From NCBI GenBank assembly GCA_910577835.1, contig CAJTOU010000001.1:108328-172327 (forward strand): a stretch of 64,000 nt of DNA, in the 5' to 3' direction. Source of the DNA: an uncultured Lachnospiraceae bacterium (GTDB lineage Bacteria > Bacillota_A > Clostridia > Lachnospirales > Lachnospiraceae). Shown here piece after piece: positions 27,164 to 35,443 of this stretch (positions are counted from its first letter, which is position 1; each line of letters opens with the position of its first letter). The notes beneath the pieces are model-generated. The model ran no database searches and had not been told where the DNA came from. It was given only the letters and a program-made list of their open reading frames with translations. A program made the position numbers and the translations under genes.

Positions 27164-27418
27164 TCAAGTCCTTAACACAGCCTTTTCATCTACTTCTACC
27201 AATACAATATCAGGACCTATCTGACGGATGCAGCGGAAGGGAATAATAAATTCCTCTTCCTTTCCGAACAGTCCAAAACAGCGGCTTTGACCGGGTATAA
27301 TCACAGCGCATATCTGGCCGCATTTCTCGTCAAACTCCAAATCCTCAATGCATCCAAGCCTTTTACATGTACATTCATTAATTACTTCCTTGTAACGCAG
27401 TTCTGAGAGCCGAATCAT
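27164..27418 (-). CDS. ylmC: YlmC/YmxH-family sporulation protein (PRC-barrel)
   Basis: 84 residues. RLSELRYKEVINECTCKRLG, IEDLEFDEKCG and IPFRCIRQIGPDIVLVEV form a PRC-barrel typical of YlmC/YmxH. The family is tied to sporulation in Bacillus and Clostridia, without a known biochemical role. It follows sigG by 84 bp, supporting that link. GGAGG precedes the ATG. Confidence 0.9.
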   Translation of the reverse strand: MIRLSELRYKEVINECTCKRLGCIEDLEFDEKCGQICAVIIPGQSRCFGLFGKEEEFIIPFRCIRQIGPDIVLVEVDEKAVLRT

Positions 27419-27502
27419 TCTTCCTCCTTAACCCTTTATAATATTGGGGTTTGTGTTTTTTGGATTTATTACTTATCCATACAGTATATTCTTGAGTTTG
27501 TC

Positions 27503-28282
27503 TTAACATGCTAGATAATTTCTCATACTGCGCAAAGCGCTTTTTTCAAGACGGCTGACCTGTGCCTGACTGATTCCAAGCTCCTCTGCTACTTCTATCT
27601 GTGTACGTCCTTTAAAAAACCGAAGCTTCACAATCTGTTTTTCTCTTTCCGGAAGACGTTTTATCGCTTCTCCCAGAGAAATTTCCTCTATCCATGTTTC
27701 CTCTTTATTTTTTTTATCACTTATCTGGTCCATAACATACAGAGTATCTCCGCCCTCATTATATACAGGTTCATAGAGAGAAACAGGACTTTGTATTGCA
27801 TCTAACGCCACTACAATATCCTCTTTATCAATGCCGATTTCCTCTGCTATTTCATTAATTGTAGGTTCTTTCTGATGTGCCTTGACATAATTCTCCTTTG
27901 CATAAATTGCTTTATATGCAATGTCTCTGAGCGACCTGCTGACTCTTATCTGAGAAGAATCTCTCAAATGTCTTCGTATTTCTCCTAGAATCATGGGTAC
28001 AGCGTAGGTGGAAAATTTTACATTCAGACTTCTGTCAAAATTGTCCAATGCTTTAATTAATCCAATACAGCCTATTTGAAATAAATCATCTATATTTTCA
28101 CTGGAATTGGAAAAGCGTTGAACAATACTTAATACAAGCCTTAAATTTCCATTGATAAATTTTTCTCTAGCCCCTTCATCTCCGTTCTCTATCTTTTCAA
28201 ACAGTTCTTCCTTCTCCTTATTGGTCAGAACTGGTAATTTTGATGTGTTTACGCCACATATCTCGACTTTATAACCTGCCAT
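27503..28282 (-). CDS. sigG: Sporulation sigma factor SigG
   Basis: 259 residues. The start MAGYKVEICGVNTSKLPVLT is characteristic of SigG. Region 2 is NLRLVLSIVQRF... with DLFQIGCIGLIKALDNFD; region 3 lies near NYVKAHQKEPTINEIAEEIG; region 4 is RLPEREKQIVKLRFF with TQIEVAEELGISQAQVSRLE. SigG directs late forespore transcription after engulfment. GGAGG precedes the ATG. The usual upstream spoIIGA-sigE pair is not here; a divergent high-cysteine gene is instead. Confidence 0.96.
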   Translation of the reverse strand: MAGYKVEICGVNTSKLPVLTNKEKEELFEKIENGDEGAREKFINGNLRLVLSIVQRFSNSSENIDDLFQIGCIGLIKALDNFDRSLNVKFSTYAVPMILGEIRRHLRDSSQIRVSRSLRDIAYKAIYAKENYVKAHQKEPTINEIAEEIGIDKEDIVVALDAIQSPVSLYEPVYNEGGDTLYVMDQISDKKNKEETWIEEISLGEAIKRLPEREKQIVKLRFFKGRTQIEVAEELGISQAQVSRLEKSALRSMRNYLAC

Positions 28283-28428
28283 TTTACGCCTCCGGAATAT
28301 CTTTTTCTCACCTTATAAATCATTTACTTTTCTATAAAAAATATACTGGAAAAATTTATAAACTTCTTGAACACAGACAGGCCACAGGGAATACAATACA
28401 TTGTAAAACAAATTTGGAGGATATCTAA

Positions 28429-28716
28429 ATGAGTGACTTAACAGCAACAAATTGCGGAAACGGCTGCGGTTGTGAATGCAATGACAACAACAATTGTTTA
28501 TTTCTTATTTTAATCTTATTGTTCTGCGGCGGATGTGGCGGAAGCGGCTTCAGTGGCGGCGGATGTGGATGTGGAAACGGCTGCGGAAACGATAGCTGCT
28601 GGATTATCATCCTGCTTTTACTCTTCTGCGGTGGCAGCGGCTTTGGTTTGAGCGGTAATGGCTGCGGCTGTGGTTGCGGCTGTGGTTGCAACAACAATGT
28701 AGGTATCGGCTGCTAA
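28429..28716 (+). CDS. High-cysteine, glycine-rich protein (chorion HCB13-like)
   Basis: 95 residues with 18 cysteines. After MSDLTATNCGNGCGCEC it has two similar blocks: a short hydrophobic run ending LLFCGG (about residues 24-35 and 58-68) followed by a Gly/Cys-rich stretch. It matches proteins labelled 'chorion class high-cysteine HCB protein 13' in spore-forming Clostridia. Function is unknown; a spore-surface part is a reasonable inference from the neighbouring sigG. GGAGG precedes the ATG. Base composition is locally GC-rich because of Gly/Cys codons. Confidence 0.8.
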   Translation: MSDLTATNCGNGCGCECNDNNNCLFLILILLFCGGCGGSGFSGGGCGCGNGCGNDSCWIIILLLLFCGGSGFGLSGNGCGCGCGCGCNNNVGIGC

Positions 28717-28782
28717 GAGACCAGATATAATGCAACCAGTTGATGACGAACTGTATTGACTGCATTGATTGTTCTGACACTT

Positions 28783-28811
28783 CCGGACAGAAGGGTTTTC
28801 CTTCTGTCCGG
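28783..28811. terminator. 12-bp stem-loop after the high-cysteine gene
   Basis: CCGGACAGAAGG-GTTTT-CCTTCTGTCCGG is a perfect 12-bp stem 66 bp after the stop codon. The following bases (TACCTTTG) lack a strong T run, so termination is likely but not certain. Confidence 0.55.
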
Positions 28812-28911
28812 TACCTTTGTCTGTCATACAAAACTGTCATATCATTTGCCTTCCTATCATAAGATAGAATATAAACCTGAAAATCAGCAGATTAGAAGCT
28901 AAGAAACGATA

Positions 28912-28992
28912 TTTAATAAGGAACCTTATTTAATAGAGAACCTTATTTAATAAGGAACCTTATTTAACAAAGAAACTCATTTAACAAAAACC
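28912..28992 (+). repeat. 17-bp tandem repeats before an unknown gene
   Basis: Copies at 28912-28928, 28929-28945, 28946-28962 and 28963-28979, plus a partial fifth, of TTTAATAAGGAACCTTA. Copies 1 and 3 are identical; copies 2 and 4 vary. Within a copy, AATAAGG and CCTTATT are inverted, so each is a small dyad. The block ends about 30 bp before the gene at 29020 and could be an operator array or merely slippage. Confidence 0.75.
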
Positions 28993-29019
28993 GGTATCAG
29001 GTAAGGAGAATGAATCACT

Positions 29020-29556
29020 ATGGATTATTTTTCAGAAAGCCAGAATGAAATACGTCGAATGGAAATGCTTAAGGCTGTCCTTCCATATATTCCTGTATCT
29101 ATGCAGAAATTTCTGAATATTTATATGGGATTTTCCGAGCTGTTTAATGCCATAAATATGATAAGAAATGGTCCGATTTTATATACAGACAGCATAACTG
29201 ACAAAAGCAAACTTGGCAATACAGACGAATTGCTCGGTGTTCTTCGCGGCTTCTGTTCACCAAAGGAAAATGAATTGATTGATATGTTTTTTAATATGTC
29301 AAAAGTAATGAATATGTATGACAATTACAAAGATATATTTTCAATGTTTCAGATGCCACAGGGTTCCGATGAAGAGAAAAAACAGGAAAATTATACATCC
29401 AATACAAATGCTGACTATTCAAATCAGGAAACAGAAAATCAGAAAAACAATTCTTTATTTTCTCAGATGAATCCTATGGCTATGATGAATATGATGAATC
29501 AATTTAAAGGCAGTAAAGAAATTGATGATATTTTTAACAACTTTTTAAAGCAATAG
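29020..29556 (+). CDS. Uncharacterised protein, first of a two-gene unit
   Basis: 178 residues, not recognised. The N-terminal half (MDYFSESQNEIRRMEMLKAVLPYIP...) is helical with NIYMGFSELFNAINMIR; the middle is Asn/Gln/Ser-rich (about 118-146) and the end is Met-rich (MNPMAMMNMMNQFKGS). No membrane segment or signal is apparent. It lies in a small rightward block with the high-cysteine gene near sigG, and is followed by the 94-residue gene after 15 bp. An AAGGAG is 11 bases before the ATG. A role in sporulation is only positional inference. Confidence 0.65.
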   Translation: MDYFSESQNEIRRMEMLKAVLPYIPVSMQKFLNIYMGFSELFNAINMIRNGPILYTDSITDKSKLGNTDELLGVLRGFCSPKENELIDMFFNMSKVMNMYDNYKDIFSMFQMPQGSDEEKKQENYTSNTNADYSNQETENQKNNSLFSQMNPMAMMNMMNQFKGSKEIDDIFNNFLKQ

Positions 29557-29571
29557 AAAGGCAGGAATAAA

Positions 29572-29856
29572 ATGGAATATCAGAACTGGGCAGAAAACCC
29601 AAAATTTAAAAATATTGACCCAAAAAAATTAACGCTGATAGAAATGCTCAGTGAACAGGCAGGTTCTAAGAAGCCGGAAGAAATTCTCCCCTTTTTTCTG
29701 GCGGTAAACGCCAAGGCAAATGAAATGGGCATTACATTTAATGACGACGAAACAGAGATTATTCTTGATTCTTTAAAATCAAAAATGAATCCTTCTGATA
29801 TTAAAAAAATTGACATGATACGAAATTTTACAAAAATGATGTCAGAAAAAAGCTGA
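29572..29856 (+). CDS. Uncharacterised small protein, second of the unit
   Basis: 94 residues, not recognised. It is soluble, mainly helical and acidic (LTLIEMLSEQAGSKKPEEILPFFLAVNAKA, then KSKMNPSDIKKIDMI). The PEEILPFFLAV and NPSDIKKI phrases resemble the Met-rich partner in style, so the two may interact. AAGGCAGG precedes the ATG. Its stop codon is inside the stem of the following terminator. Confidence 0.65.
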   Translation: MEYQNWAENPKFKNIDPKKLTLIEMLSEQAGSKKPEEILPFFLAVNAKANEMGITFNDDETEIILDSLKSKMNPSDIKKIDMIRNFTKMMSEKS

Positions 29857-29880
29857 GCAGCAAAACTGCTCGGCTTTTTC
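29845..29880. terminator. Bidirectional terminator between the unknown gene and fabV
   Basis: AGCTGAGCAG and CTGCTCGGCT pair over 10 bp with a CAAAA loop; A and T runs flank both sides. It ends the rightward unit and can end fabV. Confidence 0.85.
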
Positions 29881-29928
29881 TGACATATAAATTTTTCATT
29901 TGCAATGTAAGGATTAACAACTTTGATT

Positions 29929-31080
29929 TTATACTTCCACATCTGCGGAATAGTCTACTCCTTCTATTCCAAATCCGAACATCTGGTAAAAATCTTCCCA
30001 ATAACCTTTAATATCAGAAAGTTCTGTAACATTTTCAGAATTGATTTTATCCCAAACAGCCTTTACTTCCTCCTGAACATCTTCACGCAGTTCATAATCA
30101 TCCATACGAATCATTCCCTGTTCATCTGTTATCACCTGCGCTCCAAAAAGTTTGTCGTGGAATAATCTGCCGATTTGTTCAATACAGCCTTCATGACAGT
30201 CTTTTTCTTTCATTACTTTATACAGGATTGCAAAATACAATGGTACAACAGGAATTGCACTGCTTGCCTGAGTTACAAGTCCTTTGTTAACAGAAATATA
30301 TGCTCTGATACTTAAAGCTTCTCTTATTTTTTCTGCATATTCATGAAGATTCTTCTTTGCCATGCCAATAGTTCCATTAAAATAAATCGGATATGTAAGT
30401 TCTGGACCAATATAAGAATATGCAACCGTAATGGCGTGCTCGGATAATACCTGCGCATTACTTAAGGCTTCTATCCAGTCAAACCAGTCTTCGCCACCCA
30501 TTACTTTTACAGTAGCTTCTATTTCTTCTTCTGAGGCGGCTGGAATCTCCGCCTCAGAAATAGTATTATCTTTTAAGTTCAGTGATTTTTGTCTATATGG
30601 CTCACTTGTAGCCTTCAAAACAGAATTATATACTGTTCCGTCTGACATGGTTCTTCTTGGCGCTGCAAGGCTGTATATTACTAAATCTACTGTTCCAAAA
30701 TCCTTTTTAATTGTATTGATTACTTCTTCTTTTATTTCTTTTGAAAAAGCATCTCCATTAATTGATTTAGCATACAGGCCTTCTGCTTTGGCAAATTCTT
30801 CAAATGCTTTTGTATTATAAAATCCCGGCGTAGCTGTACGCTTGCCTGCTGCTTCTTTTTCAAACATTACTCCCAGTGTATCCGCATGTCCTCCAAATGC
30901 CGCCGCAATTCTTGAAGCCAGCCCGTAGCCTGTGGAAGCTCCAATAACCAGAACCTTTTTTGGTCCATGATTTTCCCCTAACGCTTTAATATATTCTATC
31001 TGTCTTCTGACATTTTCTCTGCAACCCACAGGGTGAGCTGTTGTACAGATAAATCCTTTTACCTTTGGTTCTACTACCAT
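29929..31080 (-). CDS. fabV: Enoyl-ACP/trans-2-enoyl-CoA reductase FabV
   Basis: 383 residues. The N-terminus GFICTTAHPVGC and cofactor loop VLVIGASTGYGLASR are FabV hallmarks. The catalytic Tyr and Lys follow the FabV-specific spacing Y-X8-K at Tyr233 and Lys242, unlike the Y-X6-K of FabI. FabV reduces enoyl-ACP with NAD(P)H in fatty acid synthesis and is poorly inhibited by triclosan; close relatives (TER) act on crotonyl-CoA. The choice between those substrates is open. It follows a histidine phosphatase by 61 bp. Confidence 0.95.
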   Translation of the reverse strand: MVVEPKVKGFICTTAHPVGCRENVRRQIEYIKALGENHGPKKVLVIGASTGYGLASRIAAAFGGHADTLGVMFEKEAAGKRTATPGFYNTKAFEEFAKAEGLYAKSINGDAFSKEIKEEVINTIKKDFGTVDLVIYSLAAPRRTMSDGTVYNSVLKATSEPYRQKSLNLKDNTISEAEIPAASEEEIEATVKVMGGEDWFDWIEALSNAQVLSEHAITVAYSYIGPELTYPIYFNGTIGMAKKNLHEYAEKIREALSIRAYISVNKGLVTQASSAIPVVPLYFAILYKVMKEKDCHEGCIEQIGRLFHDKLFGAQVITDEQGMIRMDDYELREDVQEEVKAVWDKINSENVTELSDIKGYWEDFYQMFGFGIEGVDYSADVEV

Positions 31081-31141
31081 AAGAAATCCTCCGTATTCTT
31101 TGTTTTTTCACAGAAAATATCATTATTTTCCATGGCATTTT

Positions 31142-31855
31142 TCAATTCTCAAACATTTCCTGAAAGAATCCTGAATCTGACGCCGGTTCTCCTCCTGCAA
31201 GCAAATGGCTTGTATCTCCTAAAACCTTTACTCTAAAGCTCGCATTTCCTTTTTCACGTTCTTCCGTGCAGAGAAGCGTCACCGAAGTCGGTGCAACAAA
31301 AAACTGCTGCCACAAAACCGGCGCGGAAAGTCCAAGGATATGAGACATCATTACAAAAGAAACGCCTAAATGACAGAAAAATACAATCGTATCTTTATTT
31401 GCCTGTTTTACTTTATAATAATTTCCATATCTTTCATACCCATGCACAGCAAGTATATCATCAATTCCTGAACATACTTCACGGTATGCTTTTTGAAGTT
31501 CTTCTCCGGTTTTCATAACAGGAGAAGCAATCCACTGGTCTTTATCATATAATTCCGGCTGTTCAGTCCAATACTCCGGCATAAAATCCCATGCAATTCT
31601 GTTTTTTCCCGTTAACGGGTCTGTAATTGGGTAATAGAACTCTTTCAGCCAGTCATATATGATTGGAGTCCGGTTCATTTTTTGCATGGAATACTCTGCG
31701 GTATCTCTGGCACGTCCAAGAGGAGAGCAATAAAACTGCTTTACATCCCATCTGCTTACTCTGTCAGACAAAAGCGCTGCTTCTCTGCGTCCTTTTTCTG
31801 TCAGCGTATCATTTATATAATCAGGGTCTCCGTGTCTGATAAAAATTACTTTCAT
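31142..31855 (-). CDS. Histidine phosphatase family protein
   Basis: 237 residues. The RHG motif IFIRHGDPDY at residues 5-14 holds the catalytic histidine; the second site is FFCHLGVSF. The branch is phosphoglycerate-mutase-like phosphatases of unknown substrate. GGAGAA precedes the ATG. It lies between the CobW genes and fabV, possibly in one transcript. Confidence 0.92.
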   Translation of the reverse strand: MKVIFIRHGDPDYINDTLTEKGRREAALLSDRVSRWDVKQFYCSPLGRARDTAEYSMQKMNRTPIIYDWLKEFYYPITDPLTGKNRIAWDFMPEYWTEQPELYDKDQWIASPVMKTGEELQKAYREVCSGIDDILAVHGYERYGNYYKVKQANKDTIVFFCHLGVSFVMMSHILGLSAPVLWQQFFVAPTSVTLLCTEEREKGNASFRVKVLGDTSHLLAGGEPASDSGFFQEMFEN

Positions 31856-31883
31856 AGTTTCTCCTTATTTCCTCTGCGGCTAT

Positions 31884-32831
31884 TTAGACAAGACTTACCA
31901 CCGGTTCTGCTAAAGGCGCACATTCTCTGGCTTCCTGAACATACAATACCGGTCCATTTCCGTCATATTCTTCATTAAATTCCTCTACCACGGAAAATTT
32001 CATCTCTGCCCATTGTCTGTTTACCAGCTTTTTTGCACTGTTATACTTACAGAAAACACCCATAAAAACAAGGTCATCTGCACAGCAGTTCATGGCAGGT
32101 CTGCCCATAACAAAAGCGTTTCCAGCCATACCCGATTCCCGCATTACCATTGCTTTCACCTGAAAAGTCTTGCCTGCATATCTTGCGGTATTATCCCACA
32201 TATCGATAAACCAGACACCAAAATGTTCCGGCTTTATTTCTACCAACGGTGCTTTCAAATCAAACGGAAGGTCTTCATCTTCCACCGGAAGGTCGATTTC
32301 TCCCTCGCTGTCCTCAAACACTACCTCTATCCCCTGATTAATAGACTTAATGCTTCTTTTAAAGCCGGTCAGCTTCTGATTTTCCAGTGCGTCGCAGCGA
32401 TTCATAATAAGCAGCTCGGAATTTCGAATCATATCGGCAAATAATACTCTCATATTTGCAAAATAAGTTTCAAAGGTAGAACCGTCTGCTGTAATTAACT
32501 GCTGCTGCATCTCCCAGTTGTCAGGAAGTTGAATATTTTTACAGTCCCATGTACCATTATATTCAATCACAATGCGCTCTGGTTTGTATTTTTCATCCAA
32601 CTCCTTTAAAGTGGTCAGATTGAAGTCCGTAAAATCTTCGATTACATGTGTTACAACATTTTTATCTCTCAGCCCGTCTTCTTCATATTCTTCTTCGCCT
32701 TCTTCACATACAATTAAAAGAGTGGTATCTTCCGAATAGAAATAATCCTGATTCAGTGTAAAATTGATAAAGCGGGTTTTACCGGACTCCAGAAAACCAT
32801 ATATCATATATACCTGTTTTTTATCCTCCAT
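31884..32831 (-). CDS. CobW-type GTPase with C-terminal DUF1980-like domain
   Basis: 315 residues. Walker A GFLESGKTR at 12-20 starts a CobW/COG0523 G domain, with IVIEYNGTW and IMNRCD in place of typical G3/G4 motifs. The CxCC metal-binding motif that follows the P-loop in metallochaperones is absent; this region is EEGEEEYEED. The C-terminal 100 residues (about 215-315), with MGRPAMNCCADDLVFMGVF, resemble the YcgQ/DUF1980 family, which carries a conserved cysteine pair. A metal-related role with its neighbour is likely; specificity is unknown. It follows the His-rich CobW gene by 12 bp. Confidence 0.85.
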   Translation of the reverse strand: MEDKKQVYMIYGFLESGKTRFINFTLNQDYFYSEDTTLLIVCEEGEEEYEEDGLRDKNVVTHVIEDFTDFNLTTLKELDEKYKPERIVIEYNGTWDCKNIQLPDNWEMQQQLITADGSTFETYFANMRVLFADMIRNSELLIMNRCDALENQKLTGFKRSIKSINQGIEVVFEDSEGEIDLPVEDEDLPFDLKAPLVEIKPEHFGVWFIDMWDNTARYAGKTFQVKAMVMRESGMAGNAFVMGRPAMNCCADDLVFMGVFCKYNSAKKLVNRQWAEMKFSVVEEFNEEYDGNGPVLYVQEARECAPLAEPVVSLV

Positions 32832-32843
32832 CAGTTCTTCTCC

Positions 32844-33896
32844 TTACCCTAAAAATATCTTTTCAAGCTCCTGCTCTGTATATCCGGCAGCAATCACTAC
32901 TACCTTTCCAGTATAGTCCGGATTTCCTATACGAATTTCAAATTGTCCCGGCACATAATCAAAATAAATCCACTGACTATCCTCTGCATTTTTGACAATA
33001 CCCTTCGAACGAAGAATGGTTCCTTTTGATTCCTGCTCAAATTTATCAAAAATTGCCCTCAATCTATCCTGAGTATATGCATTACTAGTTTCTGTGCCCC
33101 AACTTGTAAAGATATCATCGGCATGATGATGGTGATGATGTTCATGTTCGGCATGATGATGTTCATGCTCTGCATGGCTATGTTTATCGTGCTCATGATG
33201 ATGCTCATGGTCTTCATGGTGATGTTCATGCTCATCATGGTGATGATGTTCATGCTCTGCATGTTCCTTCTCGGCTTTCTTCAACATCTCCTCCAGCCCT
33301 GTGGTATGATTTAATGCGGCAAGAAGACTTTCTTCATCTAACTGCTCCACAGGAGTTGTCACAACAGCAGCTTCTGAATTATGTTCCTTCACTACTGCAA
33401 GAGCAGCTTCCGTCTTTCCTTCCTTTGCAATATCTGTTCTGCTAAATACAACCGTAGAAGCATATTCTATCTGATTGACATAAAACTCTCCGAAATTTTT
33501 CAGATACATTTTGCATTTATTTACGTCAAGCACGGTAATTCTATATCCAATTTCAAGTCCTGCTTCATCTTTTACCCCTTCTACTGCTCTCATTACATCC
33601 GAAAGCTTTCCTACTCCGGAAGGCTCGATGATAATTCTCTCCGGATGATATGTCTCTACTACTTCTTTTAAAGATGCGGAAAAATCACCAACCAGAGAAC
33701 AGCAGATACATCCGGAGTTCATCTCCTTTATCTCAATGCCTGCTTCTTTTAAAAATCCACCGTCAATACCGATTTCACCAAATTCATTCTCAATCAAAAC
33801 TATATTCTGATTTTTATATACGGTTTTTAACAGCTTCTGAATCAATGTTGTTTTTCCTGCGCCCAAAAATCCTGAAATAATATCAACTTTTACCAT
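32844..33896 (-). CDS. CobW/COG0523 GTPase metallochaperone with His-rich segment
   Basis: 350 residues. Walker A GFLGAGKTT at 9-17, the metal-binding CICC at 63-66, SRTD as the guanine motif, and a CobW C-terminal domain from about 265. Between them residues 212-258 contain 28 histidines in EHHH/HAEHEH-like runs, a low-complexity metal store. COG0523 proteins hand zinc (or cobalt or iron) to client enzymes using GTP; zinc is likely here. The gene opens a four-gene run and has a structured 5' leader with a TTGACA promoter. Confidence 0.94.
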   Translation of the reverse strand: MVKVDIISGFLGAGKTTLIQKLLKTVYKNQNIVLIENEFGEIGIDGGFLKEAGIEIKEMNSGCICCSLVGDFSASLKEVVETYHPERIIIEPSGVGKLSDVMRAVEGVKDEAGLEIGYRITVLDVNKCKMYLKNFGEFYVNQIEYASTVVFSRTDIAKEGKTEAALAVVKEHNSEAAVVTTPVEQLDEESLLAALNHTTGLEEMLKKAEKEHAEHEHHHHDEHEHHHEDHEHHHEHDKHSHAEHEHHHAEHEHHHHHHADDIFTSWGTETSNAYTQDRLRAIFDKFEQESKGTILRSKGIVKNAEDSQWIYFDYVPGQFEIRIGNPDYTGKVVVIAAGYTEQELEKIFLG

Positions 33897-33933
33897 GATT
33901 CTTTTCCTTCTTTCTACACTTGTTTATTTATTC

Positions 33934-34011
33934 CAATCCACTTGCGGTAACAAGGAGCAAGACAAATAATGTGGATTGTCTCATGTCAGTGGGGAATACC
34001 GCTTTTGCTCC
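33934..34011 (-). promoter_or_regulatory. Structured 5' leader of the His-rich CobW gene
   Basis: In transcript order the segments are GGAGCAA, GCGGTA, CAATCCAC, TTGCTCC, TACCGC, GTGGATTG. Each of the first three is the exact complement of one of the last three, in the order a-b-c-a'-b'-c'. A fold with stem a:a', an inner hairpin GACAA/TTGTC, and tail pairings b:b' and c:c' as pseudoknots uses all of them. The leader is about 150 nt. I could not match it to cobalamin, ZTP, NiCo, fluoride or manganese riboswitches. Confidence 0.55.
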
Positions 34012-34053
34012 GCCCCTGTGTAATAAATTTACAGTCTCTGTTTTTCAGATTTT

Positions 34054-34081
34054 ATTTTAACATAAAGAAAGAATTTGTCAA
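34054..34081 (-). promoter_or_regulatory. Promoter of the CobW operon
   Basis: On the reverse strand TTGACA (34076-34081) and TAAAAT (34054-34059) are 16 bp apart. It begins the structured leader and lies about 55 bp from the hisD stop codon. Confidence 0.7.
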
Positions 34082-34134
34082 CTTTCCAGATTCCCTTTTT
34101 CTCTAATTTGTTTTATAGGAAAAATACAATCACT

Positions 34135-35427
34135 TTATTCAAATCTCACTTTCACGGAATTTGCATGTGCCGTCAGATGTTCAGACTCTGCAAATTTCTC
34201 GATATCTTTATATACTTCCGCAAGCGCTTCTCTTGAATAGGAAATAATACTGGATTTCTTGATAAAATCATCTACCGACAATGCAGAAAAGAACTTTGCT
34301 GTTCCGTTTGTCGGCAGTACATGATTCGGCCCTGCAAAATAATCCCCCAAAGGCTCAGAGCTGTATTCTCCAAGAAAAATAGCTCCGGCATTTTTAATCT
34401 TTGTCATAATATCAAACGGATTTTTTGTCATAATTTCCAAATGCTCGGAAGCAATCTCATTTACCGCATCAACTGCCTGCTCCATATTCTCTGCCACCAG
34501 AATATATCCATAGTTTTCCAGAGATTTTTCTATAATTTCCTTTCTTGAAAGCTCTGCTGCAAACCTGTTTACTTCTTCTGATACCTTTTTTCCAAGTTCA
34601 CTTGAAGTAGTTACAAGAATCGCCGATGCCATCTCATCATGCTCCGCCTGAGACAATAAATCTGCTGCCACATATCTCGGATTTGCAGTTTCATCTGCCA
34701 GAACAAGGATTTCACTTGGTCCGGCGATTGAATCAATACTTACAAATCCAAAAACCGCCTTTTTCGCCAGCGCTACAAAAATATTTCCCGGTCCCACAAT
34801 TTTATCTACCTTTGGAATTGTATCTGTGCCAAACGCCAGCGCCGCAATTGCCTGAGCTCCGCCTGCCTTGTAGATTTTGTCGCAGCCTGCGATATGCGCT
34901 GCTGCAAGTGTTCCCGGATTTACCTTTCCATCCTTTCCCGGCGGTGTTGTCATAATTATCTGCTCCACTCCTGCTACTTTTGCCGGAATAATATTCATAA
35001 GTACAGAAGATGGATAAGCTGCTTTTCCGCCCGGTACATAGACACCGACTTTTGAAAGAGCCGTTATTTTCTGGCCCAGAATACTTCCATCCGGTTTGGA
35101 ATCAAACCAACTGTACTGTCTCTGTTTTTCATGATAAATCCGGATATTTTCTGCTGATTTTCTTATTATCTGCATAATACCGCTTTTTTCTGCTGTCACA
35201 CATGCTTCTGCTATTTCTTCCTCTGTAACAACAAGATTCTCTGATGTAATATCCACTTTATCAAATTCTAATGTATAATCATAAAGTGCCTTATCTCCAT
35301 ATGTACGCACATTATTTACAATTTCATTTACTGCAATAGTATAAGTATCATAATTATTTGGACTTCTTTTCAGTAAGCTGTCCAGTAAATCCTTTTTCGT
35401 CTCCTCTGTCAAATTAACTATTCTCAT
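34135..35427 (-). CDS. hisD: Histidinol dehydrogenase
   Basis: 430 residues from MRIVNLTEE at 35427, the usual HisD length; a start 13 codons earlier would overlap hisG and lacks a better ribosome site. It shows VPGGKAAYPSSVLM, GPSEILVLADETANPRYVAADLLSQAEHD and the catalytic pair in ASEHLEI. It oxidises histidinol to histidine in two NAD-dependent steps. It follows hisG by 16 bp. Confidence 0.97.
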   Translation of the reverse strand: MRIVNLTEETKKDLLDSLLKRSPNNYDTYTIAVNEIVNNVRTYGDKALYDYTLEFDKVDITSENLVVTEEEIAEACVTAEKSGIMQIIRKSAENIRIYHEKQRQYSWFDSKPDGSILGQKITALSKVGVYVPGGKAAYPSSVLMNIIPAKVAGVEQIIMTTPPGKDGKVNPGTLAAAHIAGCDKIYKAGGAQAIAALAFGTDTIPKVDKIVGPGNIFVALAKKAVFGFVSIDSIAGPSEILVLADETANPRYVAADLLSQAEHDEMASAILVTTSSELGKKVSEEVNRFAAELSRKEIIEKSLENYGYILVAENMEQAVDAVNEIASEHLEIMTKNPFDIMTKIKNAGAIFLGEYSSEPLGDYFAGPNHVLPTNGTAKFFSALSVDDFIKKSSIISYSREALAEVYKDIEKFAESEHLTAHANSVKVRFE

Positions 35428-35443
35428 AAATCCGTTTTCCTTT

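Noticed and set aside
28425..28840. Pro- or Arg-rich proteins on the reverse strand
   Set aside because: They are antisense shadows of the Gly/Cys-rich gene, with no ribosome site.
33059..33314. Met/Ile- or Met-rich frames in the His-repeat region
   Set aside because: They are simple shifts and antisense of the His codon repeats.
33934..34011. Cobalamin riboswitch
   Set aside because: The B12-box and its conserved core are missing; only the CobW name suggested it.
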